Shown: positions 8,268 through 16,396 of the stretch, one piece after another
Numbering within the stretch: the first letter of the stretch is position 1
Layout of the letters: the number at the start of each line of letters is the position of its first letter
Assembly: GCF_035818635.1 (NCBI RefSeq)
Contig: NZ_JAYLLH010000035.1
Span: 1-32,674 of the forward strand
Direction: 5' to 3'
DNA length: 32,674 nt
DNA from: Mesobacterium_A hydrothermale
GTDB lineage: Bacteria; Pseudomonadota; Alphaproteobacteria; Rhodobacterales; Rhodobacteraceae
Notes under the pieces: generated by a model
Database searches by the model: none
What the model saw: only the letters and a program-made list of their open reading frames with translations
What the model was told of the DNA's origin: nothing
Translations under genes and position numbers: made by a program

Positions 8268-9454
8268 TTTGCGCCTTTCAGGTAACCGTCGCGAGTCTGC
8301 GGCACCTTCATGCCAAGGATCGCGCCCGCCACCTGCGTCCGCAGGATCTGCGCGGTGCCGCCGCCGATGGTAAACATCCGCGCATCCCGCGCCATCCGTT
8401 CCAGCGGCAGGTTGCGCGAATACCCGGCAGACCCGTGGATCTGCAGCGCGTCATTGGTGACCTTGATGGCGGTTTCGCTGGCGAGGATCTTGGCCTGCGC
8501 CGCTTCGCGCATGTCCGGAAATCCGCTGCCGCCGTTCAACGCCGCCTGGTGGATCAGCGCGCGCGCCGCCGACAGGCCGATCGACATGTCCGCCAGCATC
8601 CATTGCAGCCCCTGGAATTCGGCGATGGGCCGGCCGAACTGTTCGCGCGTGCGGGCATGGTCCAGCGCGTGTTCATAGGCCCCCTGCGCAATTCCCAGCG
8701 CCACCGTCGCCGCGCCGATGCGCTGGCCGTTGTAGGCATTCATCAACCCGGCAAAGCCGCGTTTCAACCCCTCTGGCGGGATCACCACCCTGTCCTGCGG
8801 CACCACGAGGTTGTCAAAGATCACCTCGGTCTCGGGGATGCCGCGCAAGCCCATGGCGGGTTCGCGGGTCCCGATCTTCAACCCCTCGGCCTCACCGCGC
8901 ACTGCGATGAAACCGCAGATGCCCTTGAACGCCCCGTCCTCGATGACACGGGCAAAGATCAGGTGCAGTTTCGACACCCCTCCGCCGGTGATCCAGTGCT
9001 TGACCCCGTTCAGGACATAGTCAGTGCCCTGTTTGACCGCCGTGGTCGTCATTTCCGTCGCGGCAGAGCCCGCCCCGGGTTCGGTGATGCAGATCGCGGG
9101 CTTGTCCCCGGACAGGACCAGATCGGCGGCCAGCCGTTTTTGCGCGTCCGACCCATAGCGCATGATGGCGCCCAGGGCGCCCATGTTGGCCTCGACCACG
9201 ATACGGCCGGTCACGCCGCAGACGCGGGCCATTTCCTCGACCACCAGAACCGCATCCATGTAGGTCAGACCCTGCCCGCCATATTCGGCGGGGATGGTCA
9301 TGCCCATGAACCCCGCCTTTGTCAGCAGGTCGACGTTGTCCCAGGGATATGCCTCGGTCCGGTCGACCTCTGCCGCGCGGGGGCGGATCTTGTCTTCGGC
9401 CATCTGGCGGGCCGCCTCTTTCAGCGCTTTCTGGGTGTCGGTCAGGTAGAACAT
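8264..9454 (-). CDS. Acyl-CoA-dehydrogenase-fold enzyme lacking the catalytic Glu; desulfinase-like
   Basis: A flavoprotein of the acyl-CoA dehydrogenase fold, 396 residues. Family motifs are present: CITEPGAGSAATE (122-134), RTREQFGRPI (268-277), QIHGSAGYSRN (338-348). The catalytic base is missing at both known positions: the MCAD-type site reads IGGGT (Gly366 for Glu), and the isovaleryl-CoA-dehydrogenase-type site reads NGQRIG (Gln244 for Glu). Arg84 is present. Loss of Glu with Gln near 246 and Arg84 is, as I recall, the signature of 3-sulfinopropionyl-CoA desulfinase (Acd of Advenella mimigardefordensis), which releases sulfite and propionyl-CoA without net oxidation. A LysR and a family III CoA-transferase next door fit that type of pathway. 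Start at 9454 gives a TGATG overlap with the upstream gene; a longer frame to 9739 only shadows that gene. The fold is certain, the desulfinase role is a hypothesis. Confidence 0.88.
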   Translation of the reverse strand: MFYLTDTQKALKEAARQMAEDKIRPRAAEVDRTEAYPWDNVDLLTKAGFMGMTIPAEYGGQGLTYMDAVLVVEEMARVCGVTGRIVVEANMGALGAIMRYGSDAQKRLAADLVLSGDKPAICITEPGAGSAATEMTTTAVKQGTDYVLNGVKHWITGGGVSKLHLIFARVIEDGAFKGICGFIAVRGEAEGLKIGTREPAMGLRGIPETEVIFDNLVVPQDRVVIPPEGLKRGFAGLMNAYNGQRIGAATVALGIAQGAYEHALDHARTREQFGRPIAEFQGLQWMLADMSIGLSAARALIHQAALNGGSGFPDMREAAQAKILASETAIKVTNDALQIHGSAGYSRNLPLERMARDARMFTIGGGTAQILRTQVAGAILGMKVPQTRDGYLKGAK

Positions 9455-10644
9455 CACGGCTCCTTCGGGGGCATGTCGGGAAAGAATTCGTCCCGGATCT
9501 CTTGGGTATGTTCGCCACAGCGGGGGGGCGGGCGGCGATAGGTGACGGGCGTGCGGGAAAATTTCACCGGGTTGCCGATCAGGCGGATGCCATCTGGCCC
9601 GGCATCCGGGTGGTCCATCCGCACCACAATGCCGCGCGCCTGCGCCTGATCGCTGGCAAAGACTTCTGGCAGGGTGTGGATCGGCCCGCCGGGGACGCCC
9701 GCGCGGTCCATCGCGGCGATCAGGTCGGCCTTGCGCCAAGCAACGATCCGGTCCTGCAACAGCGCGATCAGCGTGTCGCGATGATCCAGCCGTGACGGGT
9801 TGGTGGCAAACCGCGGGTCGCGGGCCAGCGCATCAAGCCCGAGGATGCCACAGAAGGCCGCGAACTGCCGGTCATTGCCCGCCGCGACGATCAGATGGCC
9901 ATCACTGGCCTGGAACACCTGATAAGGCACGATATTCGGGTGCTGGTTGCCAAAGCGGCTTTCGCTGCCATCCATCAGGAAATTCGTGCCGGCGTTGGCC
10001 AGCCAGGACATGGTCGCATCGACCAGCGCAAGGTCGATGTGCTGGCCCTCGCCGGTCGCGTCGCGGTGGCGCAGCGCGGCCAGGATCGCGGTGCTGGCAT
10101 ACATGCCGCACATCATGTCGGCGATGCCGACGCCCACTTTCATCGGGTCCGCCCCCGGTGCGCCGGTGATCGCCATGATCCCGGCATAGGCCTGCGCCAT
10201 CAGGTCATAGCCCGGCTTGTCGGCATTGGGTCCGGTCTGGCCGTAGCCGGTGATCGAACAGTAGACCAGCCGGGGATGGGCCGCGCACAGCGTGGCGTGA
10301 TCCAGCCCGTATTTGCACAGACCGCCGCGCTTGAAATTCTCGATCACCACGTCGCAGCGCCCGGCCATCTGCCGCAGCCGGTCGACCTGCGCCGGGTCGG
10401 TCATGTCGACGGCGATCGACCGCTTGTTGCGGTTGGCAGCCAGGTAATAGGCGCTTTCCCGGCTTTCATGGCCCGCATCGTCCGTCACATAGGGCGGCCC
10501 CCAGGCGCGGGTATCATCACCCGCCCCGGGGCGTTCGACCTTGATCACATCGGCCCCCATGTCCGCCAGAAGCTGTGTGGCATAGGGCCCCGCAAGGATG
10601 CGGCTGAGATCCAGGATGCGGATGCCCTGCAACGGTCCTGTCAT
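9454..10644 (-). CDS. Family III CoA-transferase (CaiB/BaiF)
   Basis: Cytoplasmic class III CoA-transferase, 396 residues, expected to activate a carboxylic acid by moving CoA from a donor thioester such as succinyl-CoA. Seen: N-terminal GIRILDLSRILAGPYATQLLADMGADVIKVE-type Rossmann start, YYLAANRNKRSIAVD (67-81), IENFKRG (101-107), GYDLMAQAYAG (145-155), GIADMMCGMYA whose Asp176 fits the acyl-carrying aspartate, and GQHIDLALVDA (200-210). The start is set at 10644, where AAGGGGGA precedes the ATG; an ATG at 10671 has no such site. It is the first gene of the operon with the dehydrogenase-fold and ThDP enzymes and is divergent from a LysR gene, which probably controls it. Substrate unknown; 3-sulfinopropionate is a candidate only because of the partner gene. 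Confidence 0.92.
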   Translation of the reverse strand: MTGPLQGIRILDLSRILAGPYATQLLADMGADVIKVERPGAGDDTRAWGPPYVTDDAGHESRESAYYLAANRNKRSIAVDMTDPAQVDRLRQMAGRCDVVIENFKRGGLCKYGLDHATLCAAHPRLVYCSITGYGQTGPNADKPGYDLMAQAYAGIMAITGAPGADPMKVGVGIADMMCGMYASTAILAALRHRDATGEGQHIDLALVDATMSWLANAGTNFLMDGSESRFGNQHPNIVPYQVFQASDGHLIVAAGNDRQFAAFCGILGLDALARDPRFATNPSRLDHRDTLIALLQDRIVAWRKADLIAAMDRAGVPGGPIHTLPEVFASDQAQARGIVVRMDHPDAGPDGIRLIGNPVKFSRTPVTYRRPPPRCGEHTQEIRDEFFPDMPPKEP

Positions 10645-10681
10645 GGTGCGTCCCCCTTTGCAGGACAGCATAGGGGGCGCT

Positions 10682-10737
10682 TAGCGTCTGCCATAACGAA
10701 ATTACTGGAAACATAGCGTCTGATTTTCTAACGCTAT
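10682..10737. promoter_or_regulatory. LysR operator between CoA-transferase operon and lysR
   Basis: ATAGCGT (10713-10719) and ACGCTAT (10731-10737) form an inverted repeat with an 11-base spacer, matching the T-N11-A plan of LysR recognition sites. A third half-site occurs as a direct copy, TAGCGTCTG, at 10682-10690 and 10714-10722, 32 bases apart (about three helical turns). This is the usual recognition-site plus activation-site layout. The inverted repeat ends three bases before the lysR ATG, predicting autoregulation and activation of the divergent operon. Confidence 0.65.
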
Positions 10738-10740
10738 TGC

Positions 10741-11592
10741 ATGAAGATTTCCCAACTCCGCACCCTTCTGGCAATCCGCGACAACGGCAGCCTGTCGCGC
10801 GCCGCGCAGGTCGTACACCTGAGCCATTCGGCCCTGTCCACGCAGATGACACAGCTGGAACAGGACCTGGGCAGCGCGCTCTTCGTCAAGGGCCGCCGCC
10901 CGGTGATGCTGACCGCCTTTGGCCTGCGGTTCTGCGTTGAGGCCGAGGACGTCCTGGGTCGGTTCGATGCGCTGCGCCAAAGCGCCGGGGGCGACCGGAC
11001 CGACGGCACGATCCGCGCGGGCTTTGTGCCGACCACGCAGCAGACGTTGCTGCCGGTGGTGCTGCGCGGCCTGGGTGCGACCTTTCCTAAGTTGCGGGTG
11101 CAGGTGACCTCCGGCCTGTCGGGCGATTTGGCCGAGCAGGTGGCGCGCGGGCATCTGGACCTTGCGGTGATGACGGCGGGGGACCGCATCGGCCCAGAGA
11201 TGGAGCAGACCGAAATCGCGCGCGAACCGCTTTGCGTCGTGGCGCCCCCTGACACGGCGGGCGATGCCGAAAGCTGGCTGGGCACCCTGCCCTACATCGC
11301 CTTTGCCCGCGACACCCGGCTGGGTCAACAGATCGAAACCGGGCTGTCGGCGCTGAAACTCAGGCCCGAAACAGTGATGGAAATCGACTCGCTCGACACG
11401 ATCGAGGCACTGGTGCGCGAAGGGTTGGGCTGTTCCATCCTGCCACAACGCCTGTTTGCCCCTCCGCTACAGGACCGACTGACCTGTCTGCCGTTTCCGC
11501 AGGACGGTGCCGCGCGGCGGCTGGCGCTGCTGCGGCGACGGGATTTCAACCGTCCGACGGTCTGGGCCGAACTGCGGCGGTTGCTGGCCTAG
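10741..11592 (+). CDS. LysR family transcriptional regulator
   Basis: Typical LysR regulator, 283 residues. The N-terminal winged helix-turn-helix (residues 1-60: MKISQLRTLLAIRDNGSLSRAAQ, then SALSTQMTQLEQDLGSALFVK) is followed by a substrate-binding domain (about 88-283) with GTIRAGFVPTTQQTLLP and LDTIEALVREGLGCSILPQ. It is divergent from the CoA-transferase/dehydrogenase/ThDP operon with 96 bases between starts, so it is the likely regulator of that operon, with the acid substrate or its CoA ester as inducer (inference). The ATG has no Shine-Dalgarno sequence; the operator occupies that place, so translation may be leaderless or weak. The stop overlaps the stop of convergent xylB in the tetranucleotide CTAG. 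Confidence 0.95.
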   Translation: MKISQLRTLLAIRDNGSLSRAAQVVHLSHSALSTQMTQLEQDLGSALFVKGRRPVMLTAFGLRFCVEAEDVLGRFDALRQSAGGDRTDGTIRAGFVPTTQQTLLPVVLRGLGATFPKLRVQVTSGLSGDLAEQVARGHLDLAVMTAGDRIGPEMEQTEIAREPLCVVAPPDTAGDAESWLGTLPYIAFARDTRLGQQIETGLSALKLRPETVMEIDSLDTIEALVREGLGCSILPQRLFAPPLQDRLTCLPFPQDGAARRLALLRRRDFNRPTVWAELRRLLA

Positions 11593-13025
11593 ACCGAACC
11601 GCGCAGCGGTTTCAGCGCCTGGTACATCTGACGATAAGCCTGCAAGCGCGCGCCATGGCGGCCCATGTCACCGGGCGTGATCGTCAGGTCGGTCTCTGGC
11701 TGCTGCGCCAGATCGTCCAGCGTCATCGCCCCGTCGGCCACCGCGGCCAGCCTGGCCGCGCCGATGGCCGGCCCCGCCTCTGCCCCCGCGATCCGCGCCA
11801 GCGTCAGCCCGATGACATCGGCGATGGTCTGCAACAACAGCGGGCTGCGCGCCCCGCCGCCCTGCACCAGCATCACCTCTGGCGGGGGCATCTGGTCGCC
11901 CACCACCTGCGCCGCATCGGCAAAGGCATAGGCGATCCCGTCCAGCACACCGCGCAGCATCTGCCCGCGCGTGGTGGCGTTGCCAATGCCGTAGAACCCG
12001 GCGCGGATGGTGTCATCGCCATGCGGCGTGCGTTCGCCGGTCAGGTACGGCAGGAACAGCGGGATGCCCTGATCCGTCACCGCGGCCTCGTCCAGCAACG
12101 CGGCAACCGGGGCCTGCACCATGTCGGCGAACCACTGCATCGGGCGTGCGCCGTTCAGCAGCGCCGCCATGTGATACCAGGTGTCCGGCAGGGTGTGGGC
12201 AAAGCTGTGCAACCCCTGGTCAGGTGCCGCCGAATAGCTTTGCGCCGCGACAAGAAACTGACCCGAGGTGCCCAGGCTGATCATCCCACGCCCGTCCCGG
12301 ACCACGCCCGCCGCCAGCGCCCCCGCCGGCGCATCCGCCGCGCCGGCCACGACGGGGAGTCCCCCGGGCAGACCCAGCGCTTCGGCGGCCTGGGCGGTCA
12401 GCGTCCCGGCCACCTCGATTCCCGCCAGAACCTCTGGCAGCCAAGCAGGGTCGGTTCGGGTGGCGGCGCACAGCGCGTCGCTCCACCGGCCCCGGGCCTG
12501 ATCGAACAGGAAACTGCCCCCGGCATCGCCGCGGTCGGTCACGAAACGCCCGTGCAGGCGGTAGCCGATGTAATCCTTGGGCAGCAAAAGGTGACGAATA
12601 CGGGCGTGTACCTGCGGCTCGTGCACCGCCACCCAGGCCAGTTTCGGCCCTGTCAGCCCCGGCATCGGCCGCACGCCCGCGACTTGCGCCAGGTCGGGCG
12701 CATCGCGCCACACCGCCGCGCATTCCGCCGAACAGCGCCCGTCGTTCCACAGGATCGCGGGCCGCAGCACCGCGCCCGCGCCGTCCAGCAGCACCGCGCC
12801 GTGCATCTGCCCCGACAGGCCGATCGCGCGCACGTCCCCCAGCCCGTCCAACTGGCGCACCGCACGGCAGACCGCCTGCCACCAGTCTTCGGGCGCCTGT
12901 TCGGACCATCCCGGCGCGGCGTGCGAAATCGTCAGCGCCACACTTGCGGCCTGTACCAGCCGTCCCGACGGGTCCATCCGCACCGCCTTGACGCCGGATG
13001 TGCCAATATCAATCCCAAGGTACAT
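11589..13025 (-). CDS. xylB: Xylulokinase
   Basis: Phosphorylates D-xylulose to xylulose 5-phosphate with ATP, feeding the pentose phosphate pathway. FGGY-family sugar kinase of 478 residues, very close in layout to E. coli XylB: MYLGIDIGTSGVKAV start, WSEQAPEDWW (40-49), SGQMHGAVLLD (71-81), LWNDGR (92-97), LLPKDYIGYRLHG (147-159), Asp231 in GAADAPAGALAAG as catalytic base, SLGTSGQF, FLPYLTGERTPH, and QGGGARSPL near the end. Start at 13025 is supported by AGGAGG; the frame stays open further upstream to 13373 but that stretch is non-family and antisense to the selenouridine synthase gene. No xylose isomerase or sugar transporter is adjacent, so it may serve another pentose or pentitol route. 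Confidence 0.95.
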   Translation of the reverse strand: MYLGIDIGTSGVKAVRMDPSGRLVQAASVALTISHAAPGWSEQAPEDWWQAVCRAVRQLDGLGDVRAIGLSGQMHGAVLLDGAGAVLRPAILWNDGRCSAECAAVWRDAPDLAQVAGVRPMPGLTGPKLAWVAVHEPQVHARIRHLLLPKDYIGYRLHGRFVTDRGDAGGSFLFDQARGRWSDALCAATRTDPAWLPEVLAGIEVAGTLTAQAAEALGLPGGLPVVAGAADAPAGALAAGVVRDGRGMISLGTSGQFLVAAQSYSAAPDQGLHSFAHTLPDTWYHMAALLNGARPMQWFADMVQAPVAALLDEAAVTDQGIPLFLPYLTGERTPHGDDTIRAGFYGIGNATTRGQMLRGVLDGIAYAFADAAQVVGDQMPPPEVMLVQGGGARSPLLLQTIADVIGLTLARIAGAEAGPAIGAARLAAVADGAMTLDDLAQQPETDLTITPGDMGRHGARLQAYRQMYQALKPLRGSV

Positions 13026-13044
13026 TTGCGCCTCCTGCGAATCC

Positions 13045-13080
13045 TTGCCGCAAGGGTGACACCCTCGCGCCGACCGGCAA
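13045..13080. promoter_or_regulatory. Nested inverted repeats in the xylB/mnmH divergent region
   Basis: AGGGTG-A-CACCCT (13053-13065) sits inside a wider pair, TTGCCG (13045-13050) and CGGCAA (13075-13080). The 93-base gap serves two divergent starts, so these symmetrical sequences are candidate regulator sites. No regulator can be named. Confidence 0.25.
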
Positions 13081-13118
13081 CCCTTTTCCCGACCGAGCAG
13101 GCACTGTAAACCGCAATT

Positions 13119-14177
13119 ATGCCTCAGACATTCAACACGCCGGCCGACCTTCTGAACCACGGTTTCGACACCGTGATCGACGTCCGCAGCCCCGCCGAAT
13201 TTGCCGAAGACCACATCCCCGGCGCGATCAACCTGCCCGTTCTCGACAACGAAGAGCGCGCGCGGGTCGGCACGCTTTACAAACAGGTGTCGCCGTTTAC
13301 CGCGCGCAAGCTGGGGGCGGCGCTGGTGTTCCGCAATGCCGCCGCCCATGTCGAAGGGCCGCTGGCCCATCACGAGGGCGACTGGCGCCCGCTGGTCTAT
13401 TGCTGGCGCGGCGGACAGCGATCGGGGTCGTTCGCCTGGATGTTGGGGCAGATCGGCTGGCGGTCAGACACGATCGCGGGCGGCTACCAGACCTATCGCC
13501 GGCTGGTTTACCGCGCGCTGTACGAAGCCCCGATTGCGCAACGGGTGATCCTGCTGGACGGGTTCACCGGCACCGCAAAGACCGAGGTCCTGCACCGGGT
13601 GGCGACGCTGGGCGCGCAGGTTCTGGACCTGGAAGGGCTGGCCAATCATCGCGGCTCGCTTCTGGGACGGATGGGGGACCAGCCCAGCCAGAAGGCGTTT
13701 GAATCGGACATTGCCTGTGCGCTTGCGCGGATGGACCCGGCCCGCCCGGTGCTGGTCGAGGCGGAATCGAACAAGGTGGGGGCCCGCATCGTGCCGCCCA
13801 GCCTGTGGAAGGCGATGTGCGCCGCCCCCCGAATCGAAGTGACGGCAACGCTGGAGGCGCGCAGCGCGTACCTGCTGCAGGCCTATGCCGATGTGCTGAC
13901 CGATGGCGACCGGCTGCGCGAAAACCTGACCCCGCTGCGGCACTTTCGCGGGCACGAGGTGGTGGACCGCTGGTTCGCGTTGATCGAGGCGGGCGACAAG
14001 CCCGGCCTGACCCGCGCACTGATGGAGGATCACTACGATCCGGCCTATTCAAAGTCGCGCACCAGCATCGGAGCCGCCTGCATGGCAGAGGTCGACGCGG
14101 GCGCGCTGGACGGCCCGGCACTGGACCGCGCCGCGCAGGCGGTGCTGCGGATCATGGATCAGACGATCGAAACCTGA
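13119..14177 (+). CDS. mnmH: tRNA 2-selenouridine synthase
   Basis: Replaces sulfur by selenium in 2-thiouridine at the wobble position of certain tRNAs, using selenophosphate (also called SelU/YbbB). 352 residues: an N-terminal rhodanese domain (about 1-130) with DTVIDVRSPAEFAEDHIPGA and the active Cys in VYCWRGGQRSG (around residue 94), then a P-loop domain with Walker A GFTGTAKTEVL (about 149-159) and the family block GSLLGRMGDQPSQKAFE. The convergent downstream gene encodes SelD, which makes its selenium donor; their coding ends overlap by 19 bases. The ATG lacks a strong ribosome-binding site. It indicates that the organism uses selenium at least for tRNA. Confidence 0.95.
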   Translation: MPQTFNTPADLLNHGFDTVIDVRSPAEFAEDHIPGAINLPVLDNEERARVGTLYKQVSPFTARKLGAALVFRNAAAHVEGPLAHHEGDWRPLVYCWRGGQRSGSFAWMLGQIGWRSDTIAGGYQTYRRLVYRALYEAPIAQRVILLDGFTGTAKTEVLHRVATLGAQVLDLEGLANHRGSLLGRMGDQPSQKAFESDIACALARMDPARPVLVEAESNKVGARIVPPSLWKAMCAAPRIEVTATLEARSAYLLQAYADVLTDGDRLRENLTPLRHFRGHEVVDRWFALIEAGDKPGLTRALMEDHYDPAYSKSRTSIGAACMAEVDAGALDGPALDRAAQAVLRIMDQTIET

Positions 14178-16306
14178 CCCACGTCCGGGGTTATTTTCCC
14201 TATGATCGCAGCATCATATCCGGCGATCTTCAACTTATCTTTCAAGATCGCTGCCTGCCCGGCATCAACCACCGCCAAAAGCCCGCCACAGGTTTGCGGA
14301 TCAAACAGCAGCCGGGTGCGGGCCTCTTCGATCACCCCCGGAACAAGCGCGCGATTGTCCGGGTAAAGCGAGGACGCAACGCCGCTGTCCGACAGCGCCC
14401 GCGCGCCGGGCAGGACCGGGATGGCGTCCACCGCGATCTCTGCCCCGACGCCGCTGGCCGCGCAAATGCCCTGCAGGTGACCGGCAAGGCCAAAGCCCGT
14501 CACATCAGTCATCGCATGGGCCTGCGACAGGATCCGCGCAGCATTGCCCTGAGCAAGGGACATATTGGCGAAACAGGCGGCCACGTCCGCGCCGCGCGCC
14601 TGCCCCGCCATTTCCGCCGCCAGCACCACGCCGGTGCCGATCGGCTTGGTCAGGATCAGCGCATCGCCGGGCCGCGCCCCGGCCAAGGTGATCGGATCAC
14701 GCTCCAGCAGGCCGGTGATGGAAAACCCGATGGTCATGCCGGCGCCCATCGTGGTGTGGCCGCCCACGATTTGCGCGCCCGCATCCGCCATGACCTCTCC
14801 GGCGACGGCCATGATTTCCGACAGGGTGCGCTGTTGCAGATCGGCGCTCATCCTGGGCAGGACGATCTGCGCCAGCGCGGCCTGCGGCGCCGCCCCCATG
14901 GCCCAGACATCCCCCAGCGCATGCACGGCGGCAATCCGCGCCATCAGCGCCGGATCGGCCGTGACGGCGGACAGGTGATCGGTGGTGAGGACCTGCCGGG
15001 TGTCGCCCATCACCAGCAGCGCCGCGTCGTCGCCCGGCAAGGGCGTCACGTCAGGGCGTGGTCTGGGCAGGTCCGCCACGGCGGCGGCCAGGGCCCCGCG
15101 CCCGACCTTCGATCCGCAGCCGGTGCACAGGGGTTTGTGCAAAGCCTCATCCCCCTTGGCGCGGAGTTTCGTCAGATCGGGGCCTTTCATCACGGGCAAG
15201 TCGCGGAATTTCTGCATGAACCGCTGGTCGATCCAGTCCTTCCAGCGCCACATCAGCGCCCCCGACAGCGGCAGGCCCTGCTTTTCCGCCAGGGCCGTCT
15301 TGTCGCCCATGGAGATCAGCTTGAGATAGTCGGCTTGCGGCTGGTAGTCCTGCCAGTCCGTGCCCGCCAGCGCCGCCCGCAGGTTGGCCAGCAGGACCGG
15401 CGCCTGCCGCACCGCGAAGACACCCGCCTTGGGGCGCGGTGCATGGGTCATGTGGGCGCAATCGCCGGTGGCAAAAACGTCCGGGGCGCTGGATTGCAGC
15501 CGGGCGTTCACCTTGATGAACCCGTCCTGAAGGTCCAGCCCGCAGCCGGCAATCCAGCCATGGGGCCGCGTGCCCGCCGCGCCGGTGACGAAGCCTGCCT
15601 CGATGACCTGGCCGCCGGCCAGCTCCAGCCCGGTGGCGGTGACGCGGTCGATCCGCGCGTTTTCATGCAGGGTCACGTTCAGTTCGGCCATCGCCTGCAA
15701 AAGCCGCGCGCGTGGTTTCGCGCCCAGCACCGACAGTGCCGTCGCGGCCTCGACCAGGTGGACCTGCGCCGGGCGCCGGCGCGTTTTCAGTGCAAAGGCC
15801 ATGGCCAGCGCCAGTTCCACACCCGCGACCCCGGCTCCGATCACCGCGACCGAGGCAGGGCCGTTGCCGTCACGATAGGCCGCCCAGCGGGTCGCGAAGG
15901 TGCCCAGAGGTTTCGCGGGTGTGCCATGATCGGCGAACCCCGGAAGCGCGGGCATTTCCGAGGTGATGCCGACATCGACCGAGCAGATGTCATAGCCGAT
16001 GGGCGGCCGTCCCGGCACATGCACGGTTTTGGCCACCGGGTCGATCCGGTCGACCGTGCCAAGGATCACCCGCGCCCCGGCGAAACGCGCGAGTTTCACC
16101 AGGTCGATGTCAAGCGCGTCGCGGTCGTAATGGCCTGCGACGAAGCCCGGCAGCATCCCGGAATAGGGCGCCGTGGGGCCAGGGTTGATCACGGTCAGCC
16201 GCGCGCCGTGCAGCGGCGACATCCCCCACATGCGCAGAACCAGCGCGTGGGTGTGGCCACCGCCAACGAAGACAAGATCGCGAGTCAGGGGGTATTCGGG
16301 TGTCAT
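14159..16306 (-). CDS. selD: NADH-dehydrogenase-like / selenide, water dikinase (SelD) fusion
   Basis: Bifunctional protein of 715 residues. Residues 1 to about 380 form a pyridine-nucleotide-disulfide oxidoreductase like type II NADH dehydrogenases: FAD motif VFVGGGHTHAL (12-22), second dinucleotide motif VAVIGAGVAGVELALAMA (153-170), and ATGDCAH (279-285). Residues about 390-715 are selenophosphate synthetase, which makes selenophosphate from selenide and ATP: LCTGCGSKVGRG with catalytic Cys397 and Lys400, GDDAALL (425-431), GHTTMGAG (516-523), DVTGFGLAGH (601-610). The catalytic position is Cys, not selenocysteine. Such fusions are known; the oxidoreductase may supply reduced selenium (inference). 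Start at 16306 is chosen because homology begins there; the frame is open to 16606 but that part contains a tandem repeat and a dispersed repeat. The partner mnmH is convergent. Confidence 0.93.
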   Translation of the reverse strand: MTPEYPLTRDLVFVGGGHTHALVLRMWGMSPLHGARLTVINPGPTAPYSGMLPGFVAGHYDRDALDIDLVKLARFAGARVILGTVDRIDPVAKTVHVPGRPPIGYDICSVDVGITSEMPALPGFADHGTPAKPLGTFATRWAAYRDGNGPASVAVIGAGVAGVELALAMAFALKTRRRPAQVHLVEAATALSVLGAKPRARLLQAMAELNVTLHENARIDRVTATGLELAGGQVIEAGFVTGAAGTRPHGWIAGCGLDLQDGFIKVNARLQSSAPDVFATGDCAHMTHAPRPKAGVFAVRQAPVLLANLRAALAGTDWQDYQPQADYLKLISMGDKTALAEKQGLPLSGALMWRWKDWIDQRFMQKFRDLPVMKGPDLTKLRAKGDEALHKPLCTGCGSKVGRGALAAAVADLPRPRPDVTPLPGDDAALLVMGDTRQVLTTDHLSAVTADPALMARIAAVHALGDVWAMGAAPQAALAQIVLPRMSADLQQRTLSEIMAVAGEVMADAGAQIVGGHTTMGAGMTIGFSITGLLERDPITLAGARPGDALILTKPIGTGVVLAAEMAGQARGADVAACFANMSLAQGNAARILSQAHAMTDVTGFGLAGHLQGICAASGVGAEIAVDAIPVLPGARALSDSGVASSLYPDNRALVPGVIEEARTRLLFDPQTCGGLLAVVDAGQAAILKDKLKIAGYDAAIIGKITPDVGQVSIV

Positions 16307-16331
16307 GCGGACAGCTCTAGCACGGGGTGTC

Positions 16332-16373
16332 GGCGCTGACCAAGGACGCGTTGGCGCTGACCAAGGACGCGTT
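16332..16373 (+). repeat. Two perfect 21-bp tandem copies upstream of the selD fusion start
   Basis: The 21-base unit beginning GGCGCTGACCAAGGACGCG occurs twice in a row (16332-16352 and 16353-16373), followed by the first six bases of a third copy (GGCGCG, one mismatch). It lies 26 bases upstream of the selD fusion ATG, in its leader or promoter. The period keeps any reading frame. Possible slippage-made repeat or protein-binding array. Confidence 0.8.
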
Positions 16374-16396
16374 GGCGCGGGCGGACAGGGACGGCA

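Noticed and set aside
11589..13373. Upstream-extended xylulokinase of about 594 residues
   Set aside because: The extension is antisense to mnmH; the AGGAGG-preceded ATG at 13025 gives the exact N-terminus of XylB proteins.
15097..15130. Possible selenocysteine codon in SelD
   Set aside because: The catalytic position is an ordinary Cys codon and there is no in-frame TGA there.
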